A DNA stretch of 42,074 nt from Comamonadaceae bacterium (GCA_947373245.1 CANBWY010000014.1:1-42074); one strand, 5' to 3'. Positions 34,025-41,867 are shown, counted from the stretch's first letter. The notes: generated from the sequence alone by a model not told the origin. Program-made: numbers and translations.

Positions 34025-35527
34025 ATGTTTAACCGCCCCGCCCCCCTCTCTGCTGCCTTGCCATGGCTCACCACCTCTGAGGCCAGTTTTGCTTCGTTGG
34101 GCATTGCATTCGCCACGCCCACCGAACCCACGCCCCTGCCCGCTGCGCATTGGGTGGGCTGCAACGACGCCTTGCGCGCTGAGCTGAGCTTGCCGCCAGA
34201 CCTGTGGCAACAGCAAGACGCACTGGAGGCCTTAACGGGCAACTTTGTGCCCAGCGGCTTGACCAGCTACGCCAGTGTGTACAGCGGTCACCAGTTTGGC
34301 CAATGGGCGGGCCAATTGGGCGATGGCCGCGCCTTGAACCTTGGCACCATCGCCAGCCCCGTCGGCTTGCAAGAAGTTCAGCTCAAAGGTGCAGGCCCCA
34401 CGCCCTATTCCCGCCGAGGCGACGGACGGGCGGTGCTGCGGTCGAGCATTCGCGAGTTTTTAGCCAGCGAGGCCATGCACGGTTTGGGTATTGCCACCAC
34501 GCGGGCCTTGTGCGTCACCGGCTCACCGGGCCATGTGCGCCGCGAAGAGGTAGAAACTGCGGCGGTGGTGACCCGCGTGGCACCTAGTTTTGTGCGCTTT
34601 GGCCACTTTGAGCATTTCTCGTCCAACGGCCAAATCGGCGAATTGCGTGCCTTGGCCGATCATGTGGTGGTGGCGCATTTTTCCGCGCTGCAAGACCTGC
34701 ACGGCGCGCCGCGCTATACCGCGTTGCTGCGTGAGGTGACCCAACGCACCGCCTCACTCATGGCGCAATGGCAAGCCGTCGGCTTTTGCCACGGCGTGAT
34801 GAACACCGACAACATGAGCGTGCTTGGCCTCACGCTGGACTACGGCCCCTTCCAGTTTTTAGACGGATTTGACGCCAACCACATTTGCAACCACTCCGAC
34901 ACCCAAGGCCGCTACGCCTATGCGCGGCAACCGCAAATGGCGTACTGGAATTTGTTTTGCCTAGGCCAAGCCTTGATGCCACTCATCGACGAACAAGCCC
35001 CTGCTTTGGCAGCGCTTGAGCGCTACAAAATCAGTTTCCCAGCCGCGATGGACCAGGCCATGCGCGACAAACTAGGCCTGATCGGCGCCCACGAGGGTGA
35101 CCGTGCTTTGGTAGAAGACCTGCTGCAAGCCTTGCAGCAAGACCGTGTGGACTTCACGGTGTTTTGGCGTCGCCTGAGCGTGGCGGTGCGCGAATCAACC
35201 AACCTCAGCCACGCATTTGACCCCGTGCGCGACTTGTTTTTACACCGCGAGGTGTTTGATGCGTGGTGCACACGCTACCTTGAGCGCTTAGGCACGGCCC
35301 ACCGCCAGACCACAGGTGACGCCATGCTGCGCACCAACCCCAAGTACATCTTGCGCAACCATTTGGGTGAAATGGCCATTCGCCAAGCCAAACAAGGCAA
35401 CTTCGCCATGGTGCAAGATCTGTTGCAAGTGCTGCATGCACCCTTTGACGAACACACAACTTACGAAGCTTGGGCTGGGCTTGCGCCAGAATGGGCCTCA
35501 ACTATCGAAATCAGCTGCTCATCATGA
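34025..35527 (+). CDS. selO: SelO (YdiU) pseudokinase-fold protein AMPylase
   Basis: The 500-residue protein is SelO, which despite a kinase-like fold transfers AMP from ATP to protein Ser/Thr/Tyr residues; it is linked to oxidative stress. Visible conserved parts: [21 protein letters not shown] near 74-94 (in parts), the ATP-binding Lys121 in [18 protein letters not shown], the [11 protein letters not shown] helix, and the metal-binding region [21 protein letters not shown]. The C-terminus ends SCSS, the conserved tail that is Sec-containing in eukaryotes. It overlaps msrB by four bases, matching a redox role. Confidence 0.95.
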   Translation: MFNRPAPLSAALPWLTTSEASFASLGIAFATPTEPTPLPAAHWVGCNDALRAELSLPPDLWQQQDALEALTGNFVPSGLTSYASVYSGHQFGQWAGQLGDGRALNLGTIASPVGLQEVQLKGAGPTPYSRRGDGRAVLRSSIREFLASEAMHGLGIATTRALCVTGSPGHVRREEVETAAVVTRVAPSFVRFGHFEHFSSNGQIGELRALADHVVVAHFSALQDLHGAPRYTALLREVTQRTASLMAQWQAVGFCHGVMNTDNMSVLGLTLDYGPFQFLDGFDANHICNHSDTQGRYAYARQPQMAYWNLFCLGQALMPLIDEQAPALAALERYKISFPAAMDQAMRDKLGLIGAHEGDRALVEDLLQALQQDRVDFTVFWRRLSVAVRESTNLSHAFDPVRDLFLHREVFDAWCTRYLERLGTAHRQTTGDAMLRTNPKYILRNHLGEMAIRQAKQGNFAMVQDLLQVLHAPFDEHTTYEAWAGLAPEWASTIEISCSS

Positions 35528-35931
35528 CAATTCAAAAAACAGACCAAGAATGGCGCGACCTGCTGGCCGCCAAACACGCAGAACCACGGGCCTTTGAGGT
35601 CACGCGCCAAGCCGCCACTGAGCGTCCGTTCACAGGCAAATACGAAGCCCATTGGGCAGACGGCACCTACCACTGTGTGTGCTGCGGTGCCAAACTGTTC
35701 GATGCCAACACCAAATTTGACGCAGGCTGCGGCTGGCCCAGCTTTCACACCGCTGCGAGTGGCGATGCCATCACAGAGCACCGCGACACCAGCCACGGCA
35801 TGACGCGGGTGGAGACCGTGTGTAGCGAATGCGGCGCGCATCTGGGCCATGTGTTCAACGATGGCCCTGCCCCCACGGGCCTGCGCTATTGCATGAACTC
35901 GGCCTCGTTAGACTTCGTGCCAACCAAATAA
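35524..35931 (+). CDS. msrB: Peptide-methionine (R)-S-oxide reductase MsrB
   Basis: The 135-residue enzyme reduces methionine-R-sulfoxide in proteins. The zinc-binding Cys pairs are Cys51/Cys54 and Cys100/Cys103, CGWPSFH lies at 69-75, and the catalytic Cys123 is in [12 protein letters not shown]. The ATG at 35524 overlaps the selO stop (ATGA), so the two are translationally coupled; the frame open from 35470 inside selO is rejected. It has no signal peptide and acts in the cytoplasm. Confidence 0.96.
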   Translation: MTIQKTDQEWRDLLAAKHAEPRAFEVTRQAATERPFTGKYEAHWADGTYHCVCCGAKLFDANTKFDAGCGWPSFHTAASGDAITEHRDTSHGMTRVETVCSECGAHLGHVFNDGPAPTGLRYCMNSASLDFVPTK

Positions 35932-35938
35932 AGCGTTT

Positions 35939-36484
35939 ATGAAATTACTGCTCGACTTCTTTCCCATCATTTTGTTTTTCGCCACCTTCAAAGTGTGGGG
36001 CATCATGGCCGCCACAGCGGTGGCCATCGCCGCCACGCTTTTGCAAATTGGCTACTTGTGGCGCAAGAACGGTTTTGTCGAACCCATGCAATGGGTCAGC
36101 TTGGGCGTCATCGTGGTGTTTGGTGGCGCCACCTTGCTCACGCAAGACGAAACCTTTATCAAATGGAAGCCCACCGTTCTGTATTGGTTGATGGGCAGCG
36201 CTTTGTGGGGCGGTCACTACCTGTTGAAACGCAACTTTCTCAAGCAGCTCATGGGCGCGCAAGTGACCTTGCCAGAACATGCTTGGGGCGTGTTGCTGCA
36301 CAGCTGGGCGTGTTTCTTCGCCGTCATGGGCTGCATCAACCTGTGGGTGGCCAACAACTATGACACCGACACGTGGGTGACCTTCAAGCTGTTTGGTGGC
36401 CTGGGGTTGATGTTGGTGTTTGTGGTGGCCCAAGGTGTCTACATGAGCCGCTTCATCCAAGAGCAGCCTGAGGACCAAGTATGA
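35939..36484 (+). CDS. yciB: Inner-membrane septation protein A
   Basis: The 181-residue protein is a YciB/IspZ-type polytopic inner-membrane protein with about five to six hydrophobic helices (ILFFATFKVWGIMAATAVAI; WVSLGVIVVFGGATLL; AWGVLLHSWACFFAVMG; GGLGLMLVFVVAQGVYM). The FIKWKPTVLYWLMG and LPEHAW blocks are family hallmarks. It affects cell division and envelope integrity by contact with division and elongation proteins. It overlaps bolA by four bases. Confidence 0.94.
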   Translation: MKLLLDFFPIILFFATFKVWGIMAATAVAIAATLLQIGYLWRKNGFVEPMQWVSLGVIVVFGGATLLTQDETFIKWKPTVLYWLMGSALWGGHYLLKRNFLKQLMGAQVTLPEHAWGVLLHSWACFFAVMGCINLWVANNYDTDTWVTFKLFGGLGLMLVFVVAQGVYMSRFIQEQPEDQV

Positions 36485-36750
36485 GCATCACCGCGCAAGC
36501 GCTGACGCAGCGATTACAAGAGCGGCTTGACCCCATTTTTGTCGAAGTGATTGACGAAAGCGCGGCCCACGCGGGGCACGTTGGCGCCAACGCCAGTGGC
36601 TTTGGTACACACTTTCGCGTTCGCATTCAAAGTGAACGCTTTACCGCTCAATCGCGGGTTTCACGCCATCGCCTTGTGTATGATGCATTGCAAGAATATA
36701 TCGATCAAGGTTTGCATGCCTTGGCGATTGAAGTCCTAGAAAACCCATGA
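36481..36750 (+). CDS. BolA-family protein
   Basis: The 89-residue protein is a BolA/IbaG-type factor with the class II KH-like fold. HVGANASGFGTHFRVRI (residues 27-43 region) and SRHRLVYDALQEYI near 60-73 are the family core, including the conserved His. BolA proteins work with monothiol glutaredoxins in iron-sulfur trafficking and some bind DNA. It is coupled to yciB in front and to the parvulin gene behind, an arrangement common in betaproteobacteria. Confidence 0.92.
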   Translation: MSITAQALTQRLQERLDPIFVEVIDESAAHAGHVGANASGFGTHFRVRIQSERFTAQSRVSRHRLVYDALQEYIDQGLHALAIEVLENP

Positions 36751-36758
36751 GACCTGAT

Positions 36759-37541
36759 ATGAAAAAGCAAATGATTTGGACCGCCCTTGCAACCGCTGTG
36801 TTGGCCACTTTGAGCATCAGCGCTTCTGCGCAAAACATCGCCATCGTCAACGGCAAGGCCGTGCCAAGCAGCCGTGTGGAAGCCTTGAAGGAGCAAGTCG
36901 CACGCTCGGGTCGCCCCATCACCCCTGAGGTGGAAGGCCAAATCAAAGACGAAGTCATCACGCGTGAAATCTTCATGCAAGAAGCCCAAAAGCGCGGCTT
37001 GGACGCGACCGATGACTACAAAAACCAACTCGATCTGGCACGCCAAACGATTTTGATTCGCGAGTTGTTCAATGAGTTCCAAAAAACAGCGGCCGTGACC
37101 GATGCAGACGTACAAGCTGAATACGACAAATTTGTCGCAGCGAATGGCGGCAAAGAATACCGCGCACGCCACATCTTGGTCGAAACACGCGCCCAAGCAG
37201 ACGCCATTGTGGCGAGCCTGAAAAAAGGCGGCAAGTTTGAAGACATCGCCAAAAAGCAATCCAAAGACCCAGGCTCAGGGGCCAATGGTGGTGATCTCGA
37301 CTGGGCTGCGCCAGGCAACTTTGTCAAAGAATTCTCTGAAGCCATGGTGGCTTTGAAAAAAGGTGAAGTGTCTGCGCCCGTGCAAAGCCAGTTTGGTTTT
37401 CACATCATCCGTTTGGACGACGTGCGTGAAGCGCAGTTGCCTAAGCTCGAAGACGTGAAGCAACAAATCGTGCAACAAATGACACAACAACGTATGGCTG
37501 CTTTCCAGCAAGAATTGCGCGCCAAAGCCAAGGTGGAATAA
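36759..37541 (+). CDS. Periplasmic PpiC/parvulin-type peptidyl-prolyl isomerase
   Basis: The protein has a Sec signal peptide (MKKQMIWTALATAVLATLSI, then SASAQ with cleavage after SASA), a SurA/PpiD-like N-terminal helical region, and one parvulin domain (EYRARHILVETRAQADAIV; GGKFEDIAKKQSKDPGSGANGG; GEVSAPVQSQFGFHIIRLDD). It assists folding of exported proteins. The start at 36759 is preferred: GAG lies seven bases upstream and it gives a standard signal peptide. An ATG at 36747 that overlaps the bolA stop would add four residues and cannot be excluded. A terminator follows. Confidence 0.93.
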   Translation: MKKQMIWTALATAVLATLSISASAQNIAIVNGKAVPSSRVEALKEQVARSGRPITPEVEGQIKDEVITREIFMQEAQKRGLDATDDYKNQLDLARQTILIRELFNEFQKTAAVTDADVQAEYDKFVAANGGKEYRARHILVETRAQADAIVASLKKGGKFEDIAKKQSKDPGSGANGGDLDWAAPGNFVKEFSEAMVALKKGEVSAPVQSQFGFHIIRLDDVREAQLPKLEDVKQQIVQQMTQQRMAAFQQELRAKAKVE

Positions 37542-37565
37542 GCCCCTTTCGCACCCTGCACACAC

Positions 37566-37594
37566 AGCGGCCTTCGGGCCGCTTTTGTTTTTTT
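37566..37594 (+). terminator. Intrinsic terminator after the parvulin gene
   Basis: AGCGGCC-TTCG-GGCCGCT forms a seven-pair stem with a stable TTCG loop, followed by TTTGTTTTTTT. It lies 24 bases after the parvulin stop and ends the yciB-bolA-ppi unit before rlhA. Confidence 0.92.
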
Positions 37595-37608
37595 AGATAA
37601 TTCAAGCC

Positions 37609-39618
37609 ATGTCCTTGCTCAACCACCAACTCGAACTGCTTGCTCCCGCGCGTGATGCCGACATTGGCATTGCTGCCCTTCACCACGGCGCAGACGCGGT
37701 GTACATTGGCGCCCCTGCTTTTGGTGCGCGAGCCAGCGCCACCAACACACTGCAAGACATCGAGCGCTTGTGCCAAGAAGCGCATCGCTTCAACAGCAAA
37801 ATCTTCATCACCCTCAACACCATCTTGCGTGACGACGAGCTAGAAGCCGCCCGCCAAATGGCGTGGGACGTGTACAACGCTGGGGCCGACGTGTTGATCG
37901 TGCAAGACATGGGCTTGCTACAGATGGACCTGCCGCCCATTCAGCTGCACGCCAGCACACAAACCGACATTCGCACGCCCGAGAAAGCGCGCTTCATGCA
38001 AGACGTGGGCTTCTCGCAAATCGTGTTGGCGCGTGAGCTAACGTTGCCACAAATCAAAGCCATCCACGATGTGCTGGATGCCGAGCGCTGCAAACTCGAG
38101 TTCTTTGTGCACGGTGCGTTGTGCGTGGCCTACAGCGGCCAGTGCTTCATCAGCCACGCCCACACAGGCCGCAGCGCCAACCGAGGCGACTGCAGCCAAG
38201 CCTGTCGCTTGCCCTACCACGTGACCGATGCGCAAGGCCGCTTCATCGCGCACGACAAGCATGTGCTGTCGATGAAAGACAACAACCAAAGCGAGAACCT
38301 CGCAGCGTTGGTCGATGCGGGTGTGCGCAGTTTCAAGATTGAAGGCCGCTACAAAGACATGGCCTATGTGAAAAACATCACCGGCCACTACCGCGTGTTG
38401 ATCGACGAGCTGATTGAAGCGCGCCAATACTCCGCAGATCCCGAGCGCCCGCCCCTCAGCCGCGCATCGAGCGGCAACACCACGCTGTATTTCACGCCCA
38501 ACCCTGAGCAAAACTTCAACCGCGAATTCACCGACTACTTTGTGCAAGGCCGCAAAGAAGACATCGGCGCGTTTGATTCGCCTAAAAACCCAGGCATTGT
38601 GTTGGGTGAAGTGATGGCCACCGGCCCCAACTGGCTAGAAGTTCAACCCTACGACAAAGACGCCGTGCTACACAACGGCGACGGCCTGTGCTACTACGAC
38701 CTACAAAAAGAACTGGTGGGCGTGGCCATCAACCGCGCAGAGCCTAGCCCCAAAAAAGGCCCTCAAAAAAATATATGGCGCTTGTTCCCCAAAGACCCCA
38801 TCGAGGGTTTTCGCGATCTGCGCGCAGGCATGGTCATCAACCGCAACCGCGACATGGATTGGGTGCGCGGGCTTGAGAAGAACTCCAGCGAGCGCCGCAT
38901 AGGCGCATGGGTAGAGTTTTCAGAAACCCCGCAAGGGTTCGAGCTCAAGCTCACCGATGAAGACGGCCACACCACCACCAGCGCCCTCGCCTGCACCAAA
39001 GAACTTGCCAAAGACGCCGTACGCAACGACACCAACCTGCGCGAGCACCTGAGCAAATTTGGCGCGACTGCGTTTGAAGTGCTCAACCTGCAAATCAACC
39101 TGAGTCAGCCTTGGTTTGTGCCCGCCTCGTCGCTCAATGCCTTGCGGCGTGAGGCAGTCGCGGCCTTGGAGCTTGCACGCTCAGAGGCTTACGACCGCCC
39201 CCAACGTGCCGCCGCCGTTGAGCCGCCCGTGAGTTATCCAGAAGACGCGCTCACCTACCTCGCCAACGTCTACAACCAAAAAGCCCACGACTTCTACGCC
39301 AAGCATGGTGTGAAAGTGATTGAAGCCGCTTATGAGAGCCACGAAGAATTAGGTGAAGCCAGTCTGATGATCACCAAACACTGCGTGCGCTTCAGCATGA
39401 GCCTGTGTCCTAAACAAGCCAAGGGCGTGACGGGTGTGCAAGGCACGGTCAAGGCCGAGCCGCTGATGCTCATCAACGGCAGCGAAAAACTCACGCTGCG
39501 CTTTGACTGCAAACCCTGCGAAATGCATGTGGTGGGCAAGATGAAAAAGGCGGTGCTCAATCAGCGCGTCAAAGAGATGACTGAGACGCCCATGACGTTT
39601 TATAAAACGCGTCCATAA
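37609..39618 (+). CDS. rlhA: 23S rRNA C2501 hydroxylase, U32 peptidase-like family
   Basis: The 669-residue protein matches RlhA (YdcP), which hydroxylates C2501 of 23S rRNA, rather than the shorter tRNA enzyme TrhP (YegQ). The length and the whole-chain similarity to E. coli YdcP support this. The U32 signature is at about 164-181 (EFFVHGALCVAYSGQCFI), with the cysteines Cys172, 179, 195 and 199 that are likely ligands of an iron-sulfur cluster. Other matching blocks: HASTQTDIRTPEKARF, RSFKIEGRYKDMAYVKNI, ERRIGAWVEF, and CLHR-type end FDCKPCEMHVVGKMK. It marks the left border of the AT-rich islet. Confidence 0.93.
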   Translation: MSLLNHQLELLAPARDADIGIAALHHGADAVYIGAPAFGARASATNTLQDIERLCQEAHRFNSKIFITLNTILRDDELEAARQMAWDVYNAGADVLIVQDMGLLQMDLPPIQLHASTQTDIRTPEKARFMQDVGFSQIVLARELTLPQIKAIHDVLDAERCKLEFFVHGALCVAYSGQCFISHAHTGRSANRGDCSQACRLPYHVTDAQGRFIAHDKHVLSMKDNNQSENLAALVDAGVRSFKIEGRYKDMAYVKNITGHYRVLIDELIEARQYSADPERPPLSRASSGNTTLYFTPNPEQNFNREFTDYFVQGRKEDIGAFDSPKNPGIVLGEVMATGPNWLEVQPYDKDAVLHNGDGLCYYDLQKELVGVAINRAEPSPKKGPQKNIWRLFPKDPIEGFRDLRAGMVINRNRDMDWVRGLEKNSSERRIGAWVEFSETPQGFELKLTDEDGHTTTSALACTKELAKDAVRNDTNLREHLSKFGATAFEVLNLQINLSQPWFVPASSLNALRREAVAALELARSEAYDRPQRAAAVEPPVSYPEDALTYLANVYNQKAHDFYAKHGVKVIEAAYESHEELGEASLMITKHCVRFSMSLCPKQAKGVTGVQGTVKAEPLMLINGSEKLTLRFDCKPCEMHVVGKMKKAVLNQRVKEMTETPMTFYKTRP

Positions 39619-39699
39619 ATATGTGCAAGTTACAAAGAAGACTGAATTTAATTAAAAAGTGTTTATTTAACCTCTGATTATCGTGCATGAGAGATACCA

Positions 39700-39722
39700 T
39701 TTTGAATTTGAAAGATTCAAAA
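39700..39722. repeat. Inverted repeat just before the PAAR gene
   Basis: TTTTGAAT and ATTCAAAA, eight bases each with a seven-base spacer, end four bases before the PAAR start codon, in the 108-base AT-rich gap after rlhA. It could be an operator or a weak mRNA hairpin; no function can be assigned. Confidence 0.35.
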
Positions 39723-39726
39723 AATC

Positions 39727-39936
39727 ATGCATAAAAGAAACAGCATCGTCCATGGCGACACCACAACAGTAGGTGGCAAAGTAGAGGCGTCAACGAGAAC
39801 GCATAAGCATCACGGGGCTTACGTTGCCCGGGCAGGAGATAAGGTCTGGTGCCCATCATGTAGTAGTTATGGCGTTATCCAATGTGTGCCCCCCTTCAAC
39901 CTAAAGCTTTTGGAGGGTAAGCAAGCCGCCCTCTGA
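39727..39936 (+). CDS. PAAR-domain protein, first part (before frameshift)
   Basis: The 69 codons from ATG 39727 encode the front of a PAAR-family protein, the sharp tip that sits on the VgrG spike of type VI secretion systems. Family blocks are visible: IVHGDTTTVGGKVEAST, YVARAGDKVWCPSC and the start of the last block, LLEGKQAAL. A TGA at 39934 interrupts it; skipping one T (39934) restores DGDLCVCRCSSPPRLVAS, exactly the sequence expected to complete the domain. So the gene is a single PAAR gene with a one-base insertion, a programmed +1 shift, or a sequence error. No VgrG gene or T6SS apparatus gene is in the window. Confidence 0.8.
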   Translation: MHKRNSIVHGDTTTVGGKVEASTRTHKHHGAYVARAGDKVWCPSCSSYGVIQCVPPFNLKLLEGKQAAL

Positions 39937-40276
39937 TGGTGACTTGTGCGTATGCCGCTGCAGCAGTCCACCACGGCTAGTAGCAAGTCTTACAACTGTG
40001 GGCCAATCTTACGAAGCATCAAGCGTTTTAGCCGATGCGGCATCAGCAGGCTGGCTGGCACACGCAGGGCTCGTCACTGAAACTGAGCACCATGATGAAC
40101 AGTTTATGTTTAGAGACTCACACGGCGCACCTATGGCAAATATGGCTTACACCGCTAAATTTAAATCTACAGGTGAAGTCATACACGGAATGACTGACGA
40201 TACAGGTCAGACTGAACGATTGAAATCTAAAGCTGCCGGCCCCGATGACATTGAAATTACTTGGGGACATCAGTAA
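39935..40276 (+). CDS. PAAR-domain protein, second part and C-terminal extension (after frameshift)
   Basis: This frame carries on from the interrupted PAAR gene. It begins DGDLCVCRC, the last PAAR block with its metal-type Cys residues, then a linker and an extension (EQFMFRDSHGAPMANMAY, then FKSTGEVIHGMTDDTGQTER) resembling the small beta-sandwich repeats at the ends of VgrG and PAAR effectors. Read as one protein with the first part, the total is about 182 residues. There is no plausible start codon or ribosome binding site for separate translation. The stop overlaps the lysozyme start as TAATG, so spike and cargo genes remain coupled despite the frameshift. Confidence 0.7.
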   Translation, partial: DGDLCVCRCSSPPRLVASLTTVGQSYEASSVLADAASAGWLAHAGLVTETEHHDEQFMFRDSHGAPMANMAYTAKFKSTGEVIHGMTDDTGQTERLKSKAAGPDDIEITWGHQ

Positions 40277-40845
40277 TGTTGGAGATCGCAGCAACCGGAA
40301 CTACGAATACAGGCGCTGGCTCTTTAATTGTGAAACACGATGAACGCTTAGCTAAACCTTGGAAGGTTTCAGATAAAGGAATCGCATTTATTGGCGTGCA
40401 GGAAAGTGGCCTGTTAAATGGAATGAATTTCCAGCGCAACAAAGTGGTTGACGGAATGATTTTGAAGGTTTATTTGGATAGCAGGCAACTTCCAACTGTT
40501 GGAATGGGGCATTTGGTTGTGCTTGAAGATAATTTAAAAGTGGGAGACGCAATAACAATTGAAAGAGCCCGTGACATGGCTAGAAAAGACTTATACATTG
40601 CAGAGTCATCGGTAAACAAACGAACTGTTGTACCACTTTATCAACATGAATATGATTGTTTGGTTTCACTTGTCTTTAACTGTGGGCAAAAATATACTTT
40701 AGAAATTGTGAGTCTTATAAATTCAGGAAACTATTTGGCAATGCCTAATTTCATTGAAGAGTATAGAGCGAGTCATGGTAATACGCGACGACGTAAGCAA
40801 GAAGCCGCGATGTTTAAAAGTGGAAATTATGATACGACACACTAA
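40276..40845 (+). CDS. GH24-type lysozyme, probable T6SS antibacterial effector
   Basis: The 189-residue protein resembles phage-type lysozymes of glycoside hydrolase family 24, which cut peptidoglycan. The D and T of the E-D-T catalytic set are clear: Asp68 in VYLDS and Thr74 in LPTVGMGH, six residues apart as in T4 lysozyme. The best candidate for the Glu is Glu43 in GVQESG, 25 residues before Asp68 instead of the 9 in T4. The second half fits well: VGDAITIERARDMARKDL, VPLYQHEYDCLVSLVFNCG, and the Arg-rich RRRKQEAAMF near the end. No signal peptide is present, so delivery by the coupled PAAR protein is the likely route to a target's periplasm. AT-rich relative to flanking genes. Confidence 0.82.
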   Translation: MLEIAATGTTNTGAGSLIVKHDERLAKPWKVSDKGIAFIGVQESGLLNGMNFQRNKVVDGMILKVYLDSRQLPTVGMGHLVVLEDNLKVGDAITIERARDMARKDLYIAESSVNKRTVVPLYQHEYDCLVSLVFNCGQKYTLEIVSLINSGNYLAMPNFIEEYRASHGNTRRRKQEAAMFKSGNYDTTH

Positions 40846-41242
40846 AAAAATCATCTCAATATTTTTGTTATCCTTTTTTTTTGGAATTGCTAGCGCAAGT
40901 CCGATTGAGGTGTACAAATTAACTCCGCTGGCAAAGAAAATAAAAGGGGAGTCGATTGGTTACACAGGAATTATCATGGTGAGGCGATTGAATAACGACC
41001 AAGTTGATATTAATTTTGAGGTAAACAAAGGATACCCAAGCTATAACAGAGGTTCATTCCACGAGGTGCTCAGTTTAAAAAATGGTGTGGCCATTTACAA
41101 ACCTCATGAGTACGACCCTTCGTGCTCGATAACATTTAATTTTAAAAAAAATATAATCGAAGTCAAAGAAAAAACGAATGACTTCAACTCGGGATGTGGC
41201 TTTGGACATTCAGTTATAGCGGATGGAATATATAAAAAATAA
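40829..41242 (+). CDS. Exported putative immunity protein to the lysozyme
   Basis: The 137-residue protein starts at an ATG that overlaps the lysozyme 3' end by 17 bases. It has a clear Sec signal peptide (IRHTKKIISIFLLSFFFGIA, then SAS and cleavage) and so goes to the periplasm, where peptidoglycan-cutting effectors are neutralised. The mature part is small and probably beta-rich, with two to three Cys; the C-terminal pattern is CSITFNF ... GCGFGHSVIADGIYKK. I do not recognise a named family. The role as immunity protein is inferred from export, size, and position directly after the effector. An alternative start at 40754 is inside the lysozyme gene and would bury the signal peptide. Confidence 0.7.
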   Translation: MIRHTKKIISIFLLSFFFGIASASPIEVYKLTPLAKKIKGESIGYTGIIMVRRLNNDQVDINFEVNKGYPSYNRGSFHEVLSLKNGVAIYKPHEYDPSCSITFNFKKNIIEVKEKTNDFNSGCGFGHSVIADGIYKK

Positions 41243-41543
41243 CAAACTTCAATCAATCACTCGGCGAATTCAAGGAAGAAGTGCAACGCGGCCTAATGGC
41301 TCCCACATCCGTCAGAACAATCAAATCTTCTTCCTCACTTATTGTCTCAATATATTCATTGCATCGATGATTCCCGGGCCATCGACCATGCTTGCATTGA
41401 TGCAAGGTGCAAGACATGACTGGATTGCCGGTATTTTAAATGCAGCAAATTTACTCAGTGAGTTTTTTACTGCAATTGTAAAGTGGCGTCGAATTTTAGA
41501 AGTTAAATTATTTAAAACTGGTATATATGATGCGAAACATTAA
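41223..41543 (+). pseudogene. Chimeric remnant: LysE-transporter fragment joined to a lysozyme tail
   Basis: This 106-codon frame is patchwork. Codons 33-76 (41319-41450) match the N-terminal part of LysE/RhtB amino acid exporters (FFLTYCLNIFIASMIPGPS, then LALMQGARHDWIAGIL). Codons 88-106 (41484-41540) match the end of a GH24 lysozyme: KWRRILEVKLFKTGIYDAKH resembles RRRKQEAAMFKSGNYDTTH of the intact lysozyme. Neither part can function: the exporter lacks most of its helices and the lysozyme its catalytic half. It is best read as debris from a second effector copy and a separate insertion or deletion. Confidence 0.65.
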
Positions 41544-41739
41544 TTTTTATTTTTTGCTATCTGTTTGCTCAACAGCTCTTGCTGCGAATGAGATTCCAAG
41601 TTATCAGGGAGCATCTTCTGATTCATTCTTTAAAGGTAAATCAGAAGTTCAAATTAGTGAACTATGCGAACAACCCCGCGACACATCAACCATCACATCG
41701 TGTGCAAAAGGATGGAGGTGGCACCATGCGTGGAATTGA
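41527..41739 (+). CDS. Small exported protein, possible second immunity remnant
   Basis: The 70-residue product starts with MMRNINFYFLLSVCSTALA, a Sec signal peptide, and a short mature part with two Cys (ISELCEQ, TSCAKGW). Its start overlaps the end of the lysozyme remnant by 17 bases, exactly as the intact immunity gene overlaps the intact lysozyme. The mature sequence differs from the intact immunity protein, so it may be a truncated immunity protein for a different lysozyme; the C-x(9-11)-CA spacing recalls small lysozyme inhibitors, a weak analogy. Another frame continues past its stop to 41809, so a frameshift may have shortened it. Confidence 0.45.
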   Translation: MMRNINFYFLLSVCSTALAANEIPSYQGASSDSFFKGKSEVQISELCEQPRDTSTITSCAKGWRWHHAWN

Positions 41740-41794
41740 ATATTACTCTTGCTTAACAAGAATTACGAAAAACCGCATAAAAGAGTTATCAGAA

Positions 41795-41867
41795 TACTCT
41801 GATTCGTAGGAGGACTGAGATTTTAATGCGACACATTAAAAATACCATCTCAATATCTGTTTTATAA
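41795..41867 (+). pseudogene. Third effector/immunity junction remnant
   Basis: From 41826 the frame MRHIKNTISISVL then stop mirrors MIRHTKKIISIFLL of the intact immunity protein. At DNA level 41829-41865 matches 40835-40871 at 31 of 37 positions, counted by eye. Just upstream the bases encode an Arg-Arg-Arg-x-Glu run like the RRRKQE of the lysozyme end. This is a short relic of a third copy of the same junction, lying 43 bases from the purL stop. Confidence 0.6.

Noticed and set aside
41223-41543. A functional small LysE-family transporter
   Set aside because: Only about 44 N-terminal residues match the family; the rest is lysozyme tail, so it cannot be a working exporter.
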